Source: Aequorivita vladivostokensis
Lineage (GTDB): Bacteria; Bacteroidota; Bacteroidia; Flavobacteriales; Flavobacteriaceae
Assembly: GCF_000952855.1 (NCBI RefSeq)
Contig: NZ_JSVU01000007.1
Coordinates: 62,001 to 126,000, forward strand
Length of the DNA: 64,000 bases
Direction: 5' to 3'
A program made the translations under genes and the position numbers. Positions 39,777 through 48,803 of this stretch are shown here, piece after piece. The notes beneath the pieces are model-generated. The model ran no database searches. It was not told where the DNA came from and saw only the letters and a list, made by a program, of their open reading frames with translations. How positions within the stretch are numbered: position 1 is the first letter of the stretch; the number at the start of each line of letters is the position of its first letter.

Positions 39777-41105
39777 ATGTTCGATAATTTAAGCGATAAA
39801 CTGGACAAAGCGCTGCATGTACTGAAAGGTCACGGCAGCATTACCGAAGTAAACGTAGCCGAAACCTTAAAGGAAGTGCGCCGTGCCCTTTTGGATGCCG
39901 ACGTCAACTTTAAAACCGCCAAGGAATTCACCAATACCGTAAAGGAAAAGGCCCTGGGCCAAAACGTACTTACCACCTTGCAGCCCGGTCAATTGATGGT
40001 GAAATTGGTAAAGGACGAACTTACCGAACTGATGGGTGGCGAAACCGCTGGCATTAATTTAAGTGGCTCGCCTACGGTAATTTTAATGTCCGGATTGCAG
40101 GGTAGTGGTAAAACTACTTTCTCTGGAAAACTTGCCAATTATCTTAAAACCAAAAAAACAAAAAAACCGCTTTTGGTGGCCTGTGATATATACCGTCCTG
40201 CGGCAATTAACCAATTGCACGTGGTGGGAGACCAAATAGGCGTTGAGGTTTACAGCGAACCCGAAAATAAAAATCCGGTCCAGATTGCACAGAACGCAAT
40301 TGCCCACGCCAAGCAAAATGGCTTTAATGTCGTAATTGTGGATACTGCCGGTCGTCTTGCGATAGACGAGGCGATGATGACGGAAATTGCAAACGTCCAT
40401 AAAGCCATCAACCCGCAGGAAACCCTTTTCGTTGTCGATGCGATGACCGGACAGGATGCGGTAAACACGGCAAAGACTTTTAACGAAAGATTGAACTTTG
40501 ACGGCGTTGTGCTTACCAAATTAGATGGTGATACCCGCGGGGGTGCGGCCATCTCCATTAAGAGTGTTGTAGATAAACCTATCAAGTTTATCGGTACCGG
40601 TGAAAAGATGGACGCCATTGATGTGTTCCACCCTGCTCGTATGGCCGACCGTATTTTGGGGATGGGCGACGTTGTTTCGCTTGTGGAACGTGCGCAGGAG
40701 CAGTTTGACGAAGAGGAAGCCAGAAAACTTCAAAAGAAAATTGCGAAGAACCAATTCGGTTTTGATGATTTCCTTAACCAGATCCAACAGGTTAAGAAGA
40801 TGGGAAGCATGAAGGATTTGGTGGGAATGATTCCCGGAGCAGGAAAAGCCTTGAAAGATGTTGATATCGATGACGATGCTTTTAAGGGAATTGAAGCCAT
40901 TATCCACTCAATGACTCCAAAAGAAAGAACCGAGCCGGCAATTATAAACGGAAGCCGAAAAAAACGAATCGCTAAAGGAAGCGGCACCAGCGTTCAGCAG
41001 GTAAACCAATTGCTAAAACAGTTCGACCAAATGAGCAAGATGATGAAGATGATGCAAGGCGGCGGCGGACGCAAGATGATGCAGGCTATGGGGAAGATGC
41101 GTTGA
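39777..41105 (+). CDS. ffh: Signal recognition particle protein Ffh
   Basis: A 442-residue SRP54 GTPase. N domain at 1-85; G domain with G1 GLQGSGKTTFSGKL (about 107-120), DTAGRLAIDE and TKLDGDTRGG; C-terminal M domain rich in Met (about 330-442: KKMGSMKDLVGMIPG, FDQMSKMMKMMQGG). It binds signal sequences and 4.5S RNA and brings ribosomes to FtsY at the membrane. Complete by length. Transcribed from the TACCTTTG promoter; it is followed by the CAGTCT repeat and the four-helix gene. Confidence 0.96.
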   Translation: MFDNLSDKLDKALHVLKGHGSITEVNVAETLKEVRRALLDADVNFKTAKEFTNTVKEKALGQNVLTTLQPGQLMVKLVKDELTELMGGETAGINLSGSPTVILMSGLQGSGKTTFSGKLANYLKTKKTKKPLLVACDIYRPAAINQLHVVGDQIGVEVYSEPENKNPVQIAQNAIAHAKQNGFNVVIVDTAGRLAIDEAMMTEIANVHKAINPQETLFVVDAMTGQDAVNTAKTFNERLNFDGVVLTKLDGDTRGGAAISIKSVVDKPIKFIGTGEKMDAIDVFHPARMADRILGMGDVVSLVERAQEQFDEEEARKLQKKIAKNQFGFDDFLNQIQQVKKMGSMKDLVGMIPGAGKALKDVDIDDDAFKGIEAIIHSMTPKERTEPAIINGSRKKRIAKGSGTSVQQVNQLLKQFDQMSKMMKMMQGGGGRKMMQAMGKMR

Positions 41106-41114
41106 TTTAGATTA

Positions 41115-41166
41115 CAGTCTCAGTCTCAGTCTCAGTCTCAGTCTCAGTCTCAGTCTCAGTCTCAGA
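41115..41166. repeat. CAGTCT hexanucleotide array, eight copies
   Basis: Eight perfect CAGTCT units (41115-41162) then a partial one. The reverse complement of the same unit (GACTGAGACTGA) occurs at 41595-41608, so the four-helix-bundle gene is framed by complementary sequences. Confidence 0.8.
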
Positions 41167-41191
41167 TTTAGTTATAGTACAGATATTAGAT

Positions 41192-41569
41192 ATGGATTTT
41201 AAAAAATTGATAGCTTATCAAAAATCATTCGATTTGGGGATGGCTATCTATAATGTTTCAAAATCATTTCCAAAAGAAGAAACCTATTCATTAACAGACC
41301 AAATACGGCGAAGTTCACGTTCTGTTTCCGCTAATATTGCAGAGGCTTATAGAAAAAGAAAATATCCGCGACATTATATCAGCAAATTAACCGATTCTGA
41401 TGGTGAGAATTCGGAAACAAGTGTATGGCTCGATTATGCCTTTGCCTGTGAATACCTGAATGAAAATCTTTATAAGGAATTGACTCAAGAAAATATCGAA
41501 ATAGGGAAATTAATCAATTTTATGATAAACAATCCAGGGAAGTTCGGAGTAGATGAAGAAGGTCTTTAA
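41192..41569 (+). CDS. Four-helix bundle protein (23S rRNA IVS-type)
   Basis: A 125-residue protein: MDFKKLIAYQKSFDLGMAIY, then PKEETYSLTDQIRRSSRSVS, ANIAEAYRKRK and a last helix ENIEIGKLINFMINN. This matches the four-helix bundle family named after proteins found inside 23S rRNA intervening sequences, but here it lies free between ffh and folD. Function is unknown; diversity-generating systems use related small proteins as partners. It is flanked by CAGTCT repeats in inverted orientation. Confidence 0.88.
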   Translation: MDFKKLIAYQKSFDLGMAIYNVSKSFPKEETYSLTDQIRRSSRSVSANIAEAYRKRKYPRHYISKLTDSDGENSETSVWLDYAFACEYLNENLYKELTQENIEIGKLINFMINNPGKFGVDEEGL

Positions 41570-41618
41570 TTATAATTTCCCCACTGAAAACTGCGACTGA
41601 GACTGAAAACTAAAGAAC

Positions 41619-42494
41619 ATGATAATACTAGACGGAAAGAAAGTAAGCAACGACATAAAAAATGAAATAGCCGCTGAAGTTGAAAAAATGAAGGCCAATG
41701 GTGAAAAAGTGCCTCACCTTGCCGCAATTATTGTTGGCGACGATGGTGCCAGCCTCACCTACGTTGGGAGTAAGGTTAAGGCTTGCGAACGGGTTGGTTT
41801 TGAATCTACTTTGGTGAAAATGGCGCACACCACAAGCGAGCTGGAATTACTGAAAAAGATTAAGGAATTAAACGAGGATGACAATATAGACGGTTTCATC
41901 GTGCAGCTGCCGTTGCCTCCACAAATTGATACCCAAAAAGTGTTGCTTACCGTAGATCCTTCAAAAGATGTGGACGGTTTCCATCCAGAAAATTTCGGTA
42001 AAATGGCTTTGGATATGAGTACGTTCATCCCTGCCACCCCGTTTGGGATTCTTGAACTGCTACAGCGGTATGAGGTGGATACCAAGGGCAAACATACGGT
42101 TGTTATTGGAAGAAGTCACATTGTTGGCCGCCCGATGAGCATTTTAATGAGCCGTAAGGGCTGGCCCGGAAACAGTACAGTAACACTTACGCACAGCAAT
42201 ACAAAAAACATAGCGCAAATAACCACCCAGGCAGATATCATTATTTCAGCATTGGGAGTTCCCAATTTCTTGAAGGCCGAAATGGTTAAGGATGATGCAG
42301 TGATTATAGATGTGGGAATCACCAGGGTAGAAGATGAAAGTCATCCGAAAGGCTACGTAATTACTGGCGACGTTGATTTTGAAAATGTAAGCAAAAAAGC
42401 TTCCTTTATCACACCCGTTCCCGGAGGCGTTGGCCCAATGACCATTGCCATGCTCCTTAAGAATACGCTTTTGGCAAGAGAACAGCGAAAATAA
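41619..42494 (+). CDS. folD: Bifunctional methylenetetrahydrofolate dehydrogenase/cyclohydrolase
   Basis: A 291-residue FolD. Active-site motifs are complete: YVGSKVKACERVGFES with the catalytic Tyr and Lys, VQLPLPPQID, DVDGFHPENFG, the NADP loop GRSHIVGRPM and the end PVPGGVGPMTIAML. It converts 5,10-methylene-THF to 10-formyl-THF in the cytosol for purine synthesis and initiator Met. The ATG is 50 bp after the four-helix gene. It converges with the DUF1232 gene two bases on. Confidence 0.96.
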   Translation: MIILDGKKVSNDIKNEIAAEVEKMKANGEKVPHLAAIIVGDDGASLTYVGSKVKACERVGFESTLVKMAHTTSELELLKKIKELNEDDNIDGFIVQLPLPPQIDTQKVLLTVDPSKDVDGFHPENFGKMALDMSTFIPATPFGILELLQRYEVDTKGKHTVVIGRSHIVGRPMSILMSRKGWPGNSTVTLTHSNTKNIAQITTQADIIISALGVPNFLKAEMVKDDAVIIDVGITRVEDESHPKGYVITGDVDFENVSKKASFITPVPGGVGPMTIAMLLKNTLLAREQRK

Positions 42495-42496
42495 TT

Positions 42497-42934
42497 TTAT
42501 AGGCCTTTGCCTTCCTTAATTTTCCAGTCTAAATATTTGTGAAGGTCTGTTTCAATCCAGCCTACGCCGATAGCCAATACTGATACGTCGTCAATAAACC
42601 CAATTCCCGGTATAAAATCTGGAATAATATCAAAAGGATTGAGTACGTAGAGCAGGGCAAGTACTATGGTAGCAATAGTAAACCAAGGCACATGCGGGTA
42701 AACACTATTCTTTACATCCTTTAGCATGCCCACCATAATTTTTCCCAATTCGGCATATTTTGAAAGGGAATTGGCACCGCTAAATTTTTTGTTGATGGCC
42801 TCTTCATTTTCCAGCACCACCTCTACATCATCATCCTCAATTTTGGTCACTTCTTCCTCCATATATTCCTTAGTACCTGTATCGCGATTTCCGGGGTTGA
42901 AGTACATTTTTGATAATATTCCTTTGAACGACAT
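42497..42934 (-). CDS. YkvA-like DUF1232 membrane protein
   Basis: A 145-residue protein. The DUF1232 core is at about 85-130: VPWFTIATIVLALLYVLNPF followed by DIIPDFIPGIGFIDDVSVLA, the family signature of two short membrane segments with P-D-x-I-P. An acidic N-terminal part (EEEVTKIEDDDVEVVLENEE) precedes it. Role unknown, probably envelope-linked. It converges with folD and is separated from the DCC-type gene by about 65 bp. Confidence 0.88.
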   Translation of the reverse strand: MSFKGILSKMYFNPGNRDTGTKEYMEEEVTKIEDDDVEVVLENEEAINKKFSGANSLSKYAELGKIMVGMLKDVKNSVYPHVPWFTIATIVLALLYVLNPFDIIPDFIPGIGFIDDVSVLAIGVGWIETDLHKYLDWKIKEGKGL

Positions 42935-42998
42935 AATTTTTTTATTTTAAAGATAAGCTTTTGGGAAAAAGTAAAGTTTTAAAATTTTGTTATAAAAA

Positions 42999-43475
42999 CT
43001 AAGTAAACCAATAAATAATTGAAAAACCGAATAGAAGGATTAAAAACCAATACGGTTTAAGGGCCTGTGGATTATTTCCGAAGAAAATTTTGGTAACCGT
43101 AAACATAAACCCCCGATGCTTCGCTATAAAATTGTAGGCATGGTCGCTAAGTTTTTGAAACCACTTAATAGTACTGTACCACCTATGCCATTTTTTATCG
43201 GGATTTTCAAAATATAGAAAACTTCTATAGGCAGAATTCGGTCCGCTATAAATGCGCCCATCCGTTTCAATAAGCCTAGATGCTTTTTTAAATTCCTTAA
43301 GGGGAATATCAGCATATCTGCCCGAAACTTCCTGATAGGTTTTAAACGTTATATTTTCATTGGATTTTGATTGCCAATGGGTAATCCAGAATTTGCAAAA
43401 ACCGCATTCGCCATCCCAAACCATCATAGGTTTCTCAGTGGGAGGGTAGGCTGTTGTTTCTATTTTGGCAAACAT
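42999..43475 (-). CDS. DCC-type thiol-disulfide oxidoreductase-like protein (DUF393)
   Basis: A 158-residue protein. MMVWDGECGFCKFWITHWQ holds the DGxCxxC motif of the DUF393/DCC family, with a thioredoxin-like CxxC. ADIPLKEFKKASRLIETDGR and SDHAYNFIAKHRGFM follow the family pattern. A C-terminal hydrophobic stretch (PYWFLILLFGFSIIYWF) may anchor it to the membrane. It probably has a redox role but no partner is known. It lies just downstream of the AI-2E permease gene on the same strand. Confidence 0.88.
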   Translation of the reverse strand: MFAKIETTAYPPTEKPMMVWDGECGFCKFWITHWQSKSNENITFKTYQEVSGRYADIPLKEFKKASRLIETDGRIYSGPNSAYRSFLYFENPDKKWHRWYSTIKWFQKLSDHAYNFIAKHRGFMFTVTKIFFGNNPQALKPYWFLILLFGFSIIYWFT

Positions 43476-43488
43476 GTGCTATCATTTC

Positions 43489-44529
43489 TTACAGGCGCTC
43501 CTCATCAGTAGGGGTGTCTTCTTTTCCATATTCCTTTCTGTAAATGCGGACTATAACCATAAAAAGACTGATAAGTAGCGGTCCAAAAATTAAGCCGATA
43601 AACCCAAACAGCGGCACGCCCACAATAACCCCAATTAAGGTTACTAGCGGATGTACATTGTCCAGTTTTTTCAGCACGTACAAACGGATTATATTATCGG
43701 TTGATCCTACTACTACAAACCCGTAAATAAGGATTCCCCACGCCTGAAAGCTATGCCCGGTGGATAGCGTGAGCACAAAAACCGGTAGTATGCCCACGAG
43801 CGTTCCCACGAAAGGAATCATACTCCCAATAGTTACAATGACAAACCAAAAAAATGGGTCGTCTATGCCAAAGATTAAAAAACCGATAAGTGCCACGATT
43901 CCTTGAGCAACGGCCACCAACGGAATGCCCAGTGCATTTGAACGGACCATAGCCTGTACTTCTACGCCAATCTCCTTCAGGTTGCCGCGGTCCATGGGAA
44001 TATATTCTTTTAACGATTCCCTCAAATCGGAGCGATTGGTAAGCATGTAATACAACATAAAGTACATTAGCCCGATAGCTATAAAAGCATTAAAAGTACC
44101 GCCCGCGAGACTTTGCAGATTTTCAGAAATCCAGCCGGTTATGGCAGAGGGATCTATTTGTGAGTTTAGATCATACCCCACATAATCTTCAATTTTCCCC
44201 AACTGTTCCTTAAGTGCCCTTATAACCTCTGCGGAATTTTGTACGGCATCCCCTATTTTGTTTGTCAACATTAAAATAATTCCGGCAATGGGAATCAGTA
44301 TTCCGACGAAGGAGAGAAACATTAAAAATCCAGCCGCAAGTGAAGGGTTCCATTTCTTTTTATTTACAAGCTTGGCCATCCATTTGCGCATTAGCACGTA
44401 AATGGTAATGGCGCCTAAAACCCCCGTTAAATAAGGCAGAAGCTCCCTAAAAATAAGACTGCCTATCAATAAGACGAGTAATATAACGAAAACCTGTCTT
44501 ATTATTTGGGGAGGAATTTGTTTGATCAT
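43489..44529 (-). CDS. AI-2E family transporter
   Basis: A 346-residue protein with about eight membrane helices and the long amphipathic part of the AI-2E/PerM family: NKIGDAVQNSAEVIRALKEQ before the central FVIVTIGSMIPFVGTLVGI and the end GVIVGVPLFGFIGLIFGP. Family members export small molecules or sodium; the name does not show the substrate. It starts with an ATGA overlap of four bases with the VOC gene, so the two are coupled. Confidence 0.9.
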   Translation of the reverse strand: MIKQIPPQIIRQVFVILLVLLIGSLIFRELLPYLTGVLGAITIYVLMRKWMAKLVNKKKWNPSLAAGFLMFLSFVGILIPIAGIILMLTNKIGDAVQNSAEVIRALKEQLGKIEDYVGYDLNSQIDPSAITGWISENLQSLAGGTFNAFIAIGLMYFMLYYMLTNRSDLRESLKEYIPMDRGNLKEIGVEVQAMVRSNALGIPLVAVAQGIVALIGFLIFGIDDPFFWFVIVTIGSMIPFVGTLVGILPVFVLTLSTGHSFQAWGILIYGFVVVGSTDNIIRLYVLKKLDNVHPLVTLIGVIVGVPLFGFIGLIFGPLLISLFMVIVRIYRKEYGKEDTPTDEERL

Positions 44530-44954
44530 TTGGCGAATAGTTGTGTCATATCAGCAAAGGCCTTGAACTCGAGTGCGTTCCCCGCTGGATCCTTAAAAAA
44601 CATCGTTGCTTGCTCTCCCACCTGCCCTTCAAAACGAAGGTAGGGAGCAATGATGAAGGTAATGTTTTTCCGAATAAGTTTTTCAGAAAATTCCTTGAAA
44701 CTTCCCATATCCATGACTATTCCGAAATGGGGAATGGGTACGGCCTTACCATCCACCGGATTTTCGATTTCTCTTTCTTGAGAATTGGCTTCTTTTAAAT
44801 GTATAACAAGCTGATGTCCAAAAAAGTCGAAATCAACCCAATGATCGCTACTTCGCCCTTCGGGGAGTTCAAGAATTTCGCCGTAAAATTTTCTGCAAAC
44901 GTCCAAATCATCTACGGGTATGGCTAGATGGAAGGGTCTTAAAGTGTTATCCAT
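44526..44954 (-). CDS. VOC-family protein (glyoxalase fold)
   Basis: A 142-residue protein from the ATG at 44954: MDNTLRPFHLAIPVDDLDVC has the first His of the vicinal-oxygen-chelate fold. VDFDFFGHQLVIHLKEA and the final MFFKDPAGNALEFKAFADM carry the other metal-ligand candidates (His, Glu). It could be a dioxygenase or lyase; the substrate is unknown. Its start overlaps the stop of the Rho_N-like gene by one base, and its stop overlaps the AI-2E start by four, so three genes are coupled. Confidence 0.9.
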   Translation of the reverse strand: MDNTLRPFHLAIPVDDLDVCRKFYGEILELPEGRSSDHWVDFDFFGHQLVIHLKEANSQEREIENPVDGKAVPIPHFGIVMDMGSFKEFSEKLIRKNITFIIAPYLRFEGQVGEQATMFFKDPAGNALEFKAFADMTQLFAK

Positions 44955-45193
44955 CAATTATTTCTTAGGGCGTGGATCAATTCTTTTTTATCCATTTTTG
45001 AACGGCCGTCAATACCAACCTTTTTGGCCTGTTCATAAAGTTCGTCCTTGGTCCACTCTTCGTAGGGTTCAGACTTTCCACCCTTTTCGCCTGCGTCTGA
45101 TGTGTTGGCAATGCGAGCGGCCTTTTCCTTGCTATAACCCTTATCGCGAAGGGCTTCGTATTGGTCTTCGTTTTTAATTCTTGGATCTGGCAT
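44954..45193 (-). CDS. Small Rho_N/SAP-like domain protein
   Basis: A 79-residue protein. The C-terminal half WTKDELYEQAKKVGIDGRSK and DKKELIHALRN is a Rho N-terminal/SAP-like helix-extended-helix that binds nucleic acid. The N-terminal half is polar (PRIKNEDQYEALRDKGYSKE). Seen widely in bacteria as a stress-linked small protein; role unproven. First of a coupled three-gene set with the VOC and AI-2E genes. Confidence 0.82.
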   Translation of the reverse strand: MPDPRIKNEDQYEALRDKGYSKEKAARIANTSDAGEKGGKSEPYEEWTKDELYEQAKKVGIDGRSKMDKKELIHALRNN

Positions 45194-45211
45194 AACAATT
45201 TGTTTTAAAGT

Positions 45212-45240
45212 AAAAACCCTCTGTATTACAAAGGGTTTTT
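45212..45240 (-). terminator. Terminator of the small membrane protein gene
   Basis: On the minus strand AACCCTTTGTAATACAGAGGG is followed by TTTTTAC, a stem with a U-run, 12 bases after the stop at 45252. Confidence 0.7.
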
Positions 45241-45251
45241 GCAGTTAATAT

Positions 45252-45437
45252 TTAGTTTTGATCAGTATCTTTTCTGTTTTTTAACAATCCAATACCGGCA
45301 AAAAAGAAAACTATGCCCAAAATTATTAGTGCCCAGGGACTCATTCCTATGTCCATACTGCCGAACACTCCCAATATTCCCATTACCAATCCTAATCCAC
45401 CGATAATCGTTAAAATGAAACCTAAAATCTTAATCAT
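45252..45437 (-). CDS. Small two-helix membrane protein
   Basis: A 61-residue protein: MIKILGFILTIIGGLGLVMG and SPWALIILGIVFFFAGIGLL are two membrane helices with a short charged tail (KNRKDTDQN). Typical of many tiny Bacteroidota membrane proteins of unknown role. Followed by a clean terminator, so probably its own transcript. Confidence 0.72.
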   Translation of the reverse strand: MIKILGFILTIIGGLGLVMGILGVFGSMDIGMSPWALIILGIVFFFAGIGLLKNRKDTDQN

Positions 45438-45528
45438 AATTCATTAATTTTGATGGTTAATTGGATTAAAATTAAAGCAAAACGTTCATTCAGGAATGGA
45501 CCTTAACAAAATCTTTGCAGGATACAAA

Positions 45529-46095
45529 CTATTCCGAAGGCGCGTCCCAGCCTATCATAAAATATTTGATGGGGGCCTCATCCGGAATTTGGCTGGCTTC
45601 AACTTTAATGTCCATATTGTAGCGAAGTTCTTCGGGCAGGCTCTTTTTGTCAATAGTCAAATAGACGTCTGAATCCTTAAGAAAAACGACGACCGCATTA
45701 ATGGTGGTTTCGATATTGTCGATGGTGTAATTGGCCTTTACGTCCTTAAAGGTACTTGCGGTGGTGAGCCCTTTCTCGGTCTTATAGCGCGAATCGAAAA
45801 CCTGGATATTCGTTATCGTTGAATTGGGATCGTTCTCGTCGTTTGGCGAGAGCAACAGAAGTTGTTTACCGCCTTTTTCATAAATCTCTACCTCGCCCTG
45901 TGTTTCAAGAGCATTGGGCGACGAATTGATTTTTACGATGGAATCTTCCGCAAAAATGGAATCAATCTGCTTCATTTTTATTTCCTTGTTCAAATTTCCA
46001 ACGGAGCCATTTTTAATTAAAAAAGGATCACTGTCCTTTCCGCATTGTACAAAAGCGAGTGAAACTATTCCAATTATTAAGAGTGTTTTTTTCAT
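45529..46095 (-). CDS. Lipoprotein of unknown function
   Basis: A 188-residue lipoprotein (MKKTLLIIGIVSLAFVQC lipobox). The mature chain is beta-rich: VGNLNKEIKMKQIDSIFAED, GEVEIYEKGGKQLLLLSPND, STFKDVKANYTIDNIETTIN and an end IKYFMIGWDAPS. I recall similar Flavobacteriaceae proteins without a named domain. Upstream (46096-46290) are short repeats and no promoter that I can place. Function unknown. Confidence 0.7.
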   Translation of the reverse strand: MKKTLLIIGIVSLAFVQCGKDSDPFLIKNGSVGNLNKEIKMKQIDSIFAEDSIVKINSSPNALETQGEVEIYEKGGKQLLLLSPNDENDPNSTITNIQVFDSRYKTEKGLTTASTFKDVKANYTIDNIETTINAVVVFLKDSDVYLTIDKKSLPEELRYNMDIKVEASQIPDEAPIKYFMIGWDAPSE

Positions 46096-46109
46096 TGAAG
46101 TTTTTAGTT

Positions 46110-46140
46110 ACTGAATTATTAAGTTATTGAGTTAAAAAGT
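46110..46140. repeat. TTATTGAGTTA-type short repeat
   Basis: GAATTATTAAGTTATTGAGTT is built from 8-9 base units. The reverse complement of the unit (AATAACTCA) is at 6607-6631. Confidence 0.4.
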
Positions 46141-46217
46141 AATTTGGTTATTAAGTTTTTGGGGTTTATGGGACTTTTCTTTATCGTCTTGAATTTGAGT
46201 TCGGAATGTATAAAGGA

Positions 46218-46292
46218 TGAAATTTTTGAATTTGGTATTTGGTATTTGGAATTTAGTATTTGGAATTTAGTATTTGGTATTTGGAATTTTTT
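46218..46292. repeat. ATTTGG tandem repeat, second locus
   Basis: TATTTGG and AATTTAG/AATTTGG units, about ten copies in 7-base register, in the 3' gap of the HerA-like gene. It belongs to the same family as 28925-29078 and a short palindromic version at 49456-49490. Confidence 0.65.
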
Positions 46293-46294
46293 AA

Positions 46295-47824
46295 TCATTT
46301 CATCATTTTGCCCAAAATCCCCAAAACACTGCGAATTACAGTGGGGCTAGAGAGCGTTTTTATCCAGGGGTTTGCGGTCCTCCTTCCACTGGAAGATCTG
46401 CGGCTCGAGGTAGATTTCCTTGCCGCTTCCTTTTCCTTTTGGGCTTTTTCCCTGGCCTCTTCCTTATTTGCCGTTTCAATCTTTTCGGTCAACATTTCAT
46501 AGGCACTTTCGCGATCGATCACTTCGTTGTATTTTGGGATCAGTTTTGAAGCCTTCAGTAAATCCTTCAATTCTTGGTCTGTTAAAACATCCATCCGGCT
46601 CATGGGCGCCCGCAGCATAGTTCGGGCCAGAGGGGTTGGGATGCCTTTTTCGTTTAACGCGCTCACCAAAGCCTCGCCAATTCCTAAAGCGGTTAGGATC
46701 TCATCGGTTTTATAGTAATCGGAAAGCGGATAATTTTCGGCCGTCAACTTGATTGCTTTTCTATCTTTCGCCGTAAAGGCACGAAGCGCGTGCTGTATCT
46801 TCAGCCCCAGTTGGCTCAAAACGGCATCGGGAACGTCCGTGGGGTTTTGCGTACAGAAATATAGCCCCACCCCTTTGGAACGGATCAGCTTTACGATGCT
46901 CTCTATCTGGTCGAGCAAGGCTCCGCTGGCCTGATTGAAAATTAAATGTGCCTCGTCAATAAAAATAACCAGTTCGGGTCTGCCGCTATCGCCCTGTTCT
47001 GGGAACGTGGCATAAATTTCTGCCAAAAGGCTCAGCATAAAAGTTGAAAAGAGCTTCGGTCTATCCTGAATATCCGTCAGGCGGATGATATTGATGTAAC
47101 CTCGTCCGTTTTCATCAATGCGAAGCAGATCGTCCGTATCGAAAGATTTTTCGCCAAAGAAAAGATCGGCGCCTTGCTGTTCCAATTCCACTACTTTCCG
47201 AAGGATTGCCCCCGTGGAAGAAGAGGAAATGCGACCGTATTCCTTGGCAAACTCATCTTTGCCTTCATCGGTAGTGTATTGTAATATTTTTTTGAAATCC
47301 TTTAAGTCCAGCAAAGGCATTTTGTGGTCGTCGCAATATTTGAAGATTACCGAAACAATGCCGGCCTGCACGTCGCTCAAATCGAGGATGCGGGAGAGTA
47401 GGACGGGGCCAAACTCACTAACCGTGGCGCGCAGTCGTACGCCTTCTTGGTCTGACAGCGAGAGGATTTCCACGGGAAATTTCTTTGCTTCATACGGAAA
47501 ACCAATAGCCGCATGGCGCTCCTCGATTTTCGTATTGTTGGATCCGGGTTGTGCAATCCCGCTGAGGTCGCCTTTTATGTCCATCAAAAGCACAGGAATT
47601 CCCTTTTCCGAAAGATTTTCAGCAATTATCTGAAGCGTTTTGGTTTTTCCGGTACCCGTGGCGCCGGCAATCAGCCCGTGCCGATTTAAGGTTTTCAATG
47701 GAATTTTTACGTAAGCATCCTTTACGGTCTCACCGTTGAGCATGGCCGCACCAAGGTTTATAAAATCGCCTTTTGTGGTGTAACCGTTATTTATATACTC
47801 TAAAAAAGCTTGCTTGTCTGCCAT
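46295..47824 (-). CDS. HerA-like/DUF853 ATPase
   Basis: A 509-residue P-loop ATPase of the HerA/YjgR type. Walker A is GATGTGKTKTLQII (about 53-66). Walker B is LVIFIDEAHLIFNQASG. RSKGVGLYFCTQNPTDVPDA is the sensor-like part. A charged helical part, Glu/Ala/Lys-rich (AREKAQKEKEAARKSTSSRR), ends the protein. HerA relatives move along DNA with nucleases; the DUF853 group has no settled role. No nuclease gene is linked, so do not read it as a NurA-HerA defence pair. Confidence 0.9.
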   Translation of the reverse strand: MADKQAFLEYINNGYTTKGDFINLGAAMLNGETVKDAYVKIPLKTLNRHGLIAGATGTGKTKTLQIIAENLSEKGIPVLLMDIKGDLSGIAQPGSNNTKIEERHAAIGFPYEAKKFPVEILSLSDQEGVRLRATVSEFGPVLLSRILDLSDVQAGIVSVIFKYCDDHKMPLLDLKDFKKILQYTTDEGKDEFAKEYGRISSSSTGAILRKVVELEQQGADLFFGEKSFDTDDLLRIDENGRGYINIIRLTDIQDRPKLFSTFMLSLLAEIYATFPEQGDSGRPELVIFIDEAHLIFNQASGALLDQIESIVKLIRSKGVGLYFCTQNPTDVPDAVLSQLGLKIQHALRAFTAKDRKAIKLTAENYPLSDYYKTDEILTALGIGEALVSALNEKGIPTPLARTMLRAPMSRMDVLTDQELKDLLKASKLIPKYNEVIDRESAYEMLTEKIETANKEEAREKAQKEKEAARKSTSSRRSSSGRRTANPWIKTLSSPTVIRSVLGILGKMMK

Positions 47825-47905
47825 CGCACTAAATTTTGCTCAAAAGTAGCAATTGTAATGAAGCTTCTGAAATATCTTACAATATAAATACTAATATTTG
47901 CGGGG

Positions 47906-48613
47906 TCAATTCATTTTGGTTATCCCAATATTAAAGAAAGCCGCATTTAAGGGATTGTTGTCATTATTGAGTACGTACTGAAGTTCTAAAATGTCTCCAG
48001 CATTTAGATAATACGTCAATATGCCACTGGCTCCAAAATAATCCGTACCTGTTCCGGGAACGGAAACAAAGCCTCTGGAAAGATAGCCTACCAAAGAATT
48101 GTTCCTATACGCCCCAATAATATATTTGTGGCTTCCCGAAGGAATATTGCTGGTTGAGAAAGAAGCCGAAATGGCATATGTGCCAGTTTTGTTGATGACA
48201 ATAGTGCCATTGGCACTTATGGTAAAGGTCGTTGGGTCGTTTATTTGTACATGGGTTGAATTAAGCGGAAAGTTATAATAGGTATTATTCATTGTTGAAA
48301 CTGTTCCTCCCGCTCTATTGAGGACCAAAGTAGGATTTGTAGTGGTTTTCCAACTTCCATTTGAAAAAACAAACAAACTCTGCGTGGTAGTATTGTAAAC
48401 TACCGCTCCGTCCAATGGGGTAGGTATGTTTCGCATTTGAACATCAGTCATTCGTGGCGGAACAAAGGCGCCTAAAGTACTTTCAATTTCAAATGCAGAT
48501 CCATCGTCAGGGGTGGTTGTGCCAATGGCAACCTGAGACTGGGCCGTTGAGAAAAAAACAAAAAGAAGTGTACAGGACAGAATATGTCCAAATGCTTTGT
48601 TAAATAAAATCAT
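47906..48613 (-). CDS. Exported beta-rich protein
   Basis: A 235-residue protein with a signal peptide (FSTAQSQVAIGTTTPDDGSA). The motif VAIGTTTPDDGSAFEIEST then LGAFVPPRMTDVQM is a common start of Bacteroidota surface or tail-fibre-like proteins. The later part (GTIVINKTGTYAISASFSTS, LNAGDILELQYVLNN) resembles a C1q/TNF-like jelly roll. Function is unknown; probably secreted or surface-attached. It diverges from queE, about 200 bp away. Confidence 0.72.
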   Translation of the reverse strand: MILFNKAFGHILSCTLLFVFFSTAQSQVAIGTTTPDDGSAFEIESTLGAFVPPRMTDVQMRNIPTPLDGAVVYNTTTQSLFVFSNGSWKTTTNPTLVLNRAGGTVSTMNNTYYNFPLNSTHVQINDPTTFTISANGTIVINKTGTYAISASFSTSNIPSGSHKYIIGAYRNNSLVGYLSRGFVSVPGTGTDYFGASGILTYYLNAGDILELQYVLNNDNNPLNAAFFNIGITKMN

Positions 48614-48803
48614 TTTTGAGGGGTACTTTGAGTTAATAATTGGCGTGAAAAATATGGTGTATAACGGGATGAAAAAAAAATCACAGTATTTTTTGTCTGA
48701 TTTTTCGATTAATACATACTTAAATCAGATTATTGGTTAATGAACATTCCATTTTCTACAATTTAATTAAAGGATTTCGGGAATTTATCAACTTCACTTT
48801 TTC

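Noticed and set aside
46295-47824. NurA-HerA type defence pair
   Set aside because: Only the HerA/DUF853-like ATPase is present; neighbours are a lipoprotein and an exported protein, with no nuclease or SIR2 gene.
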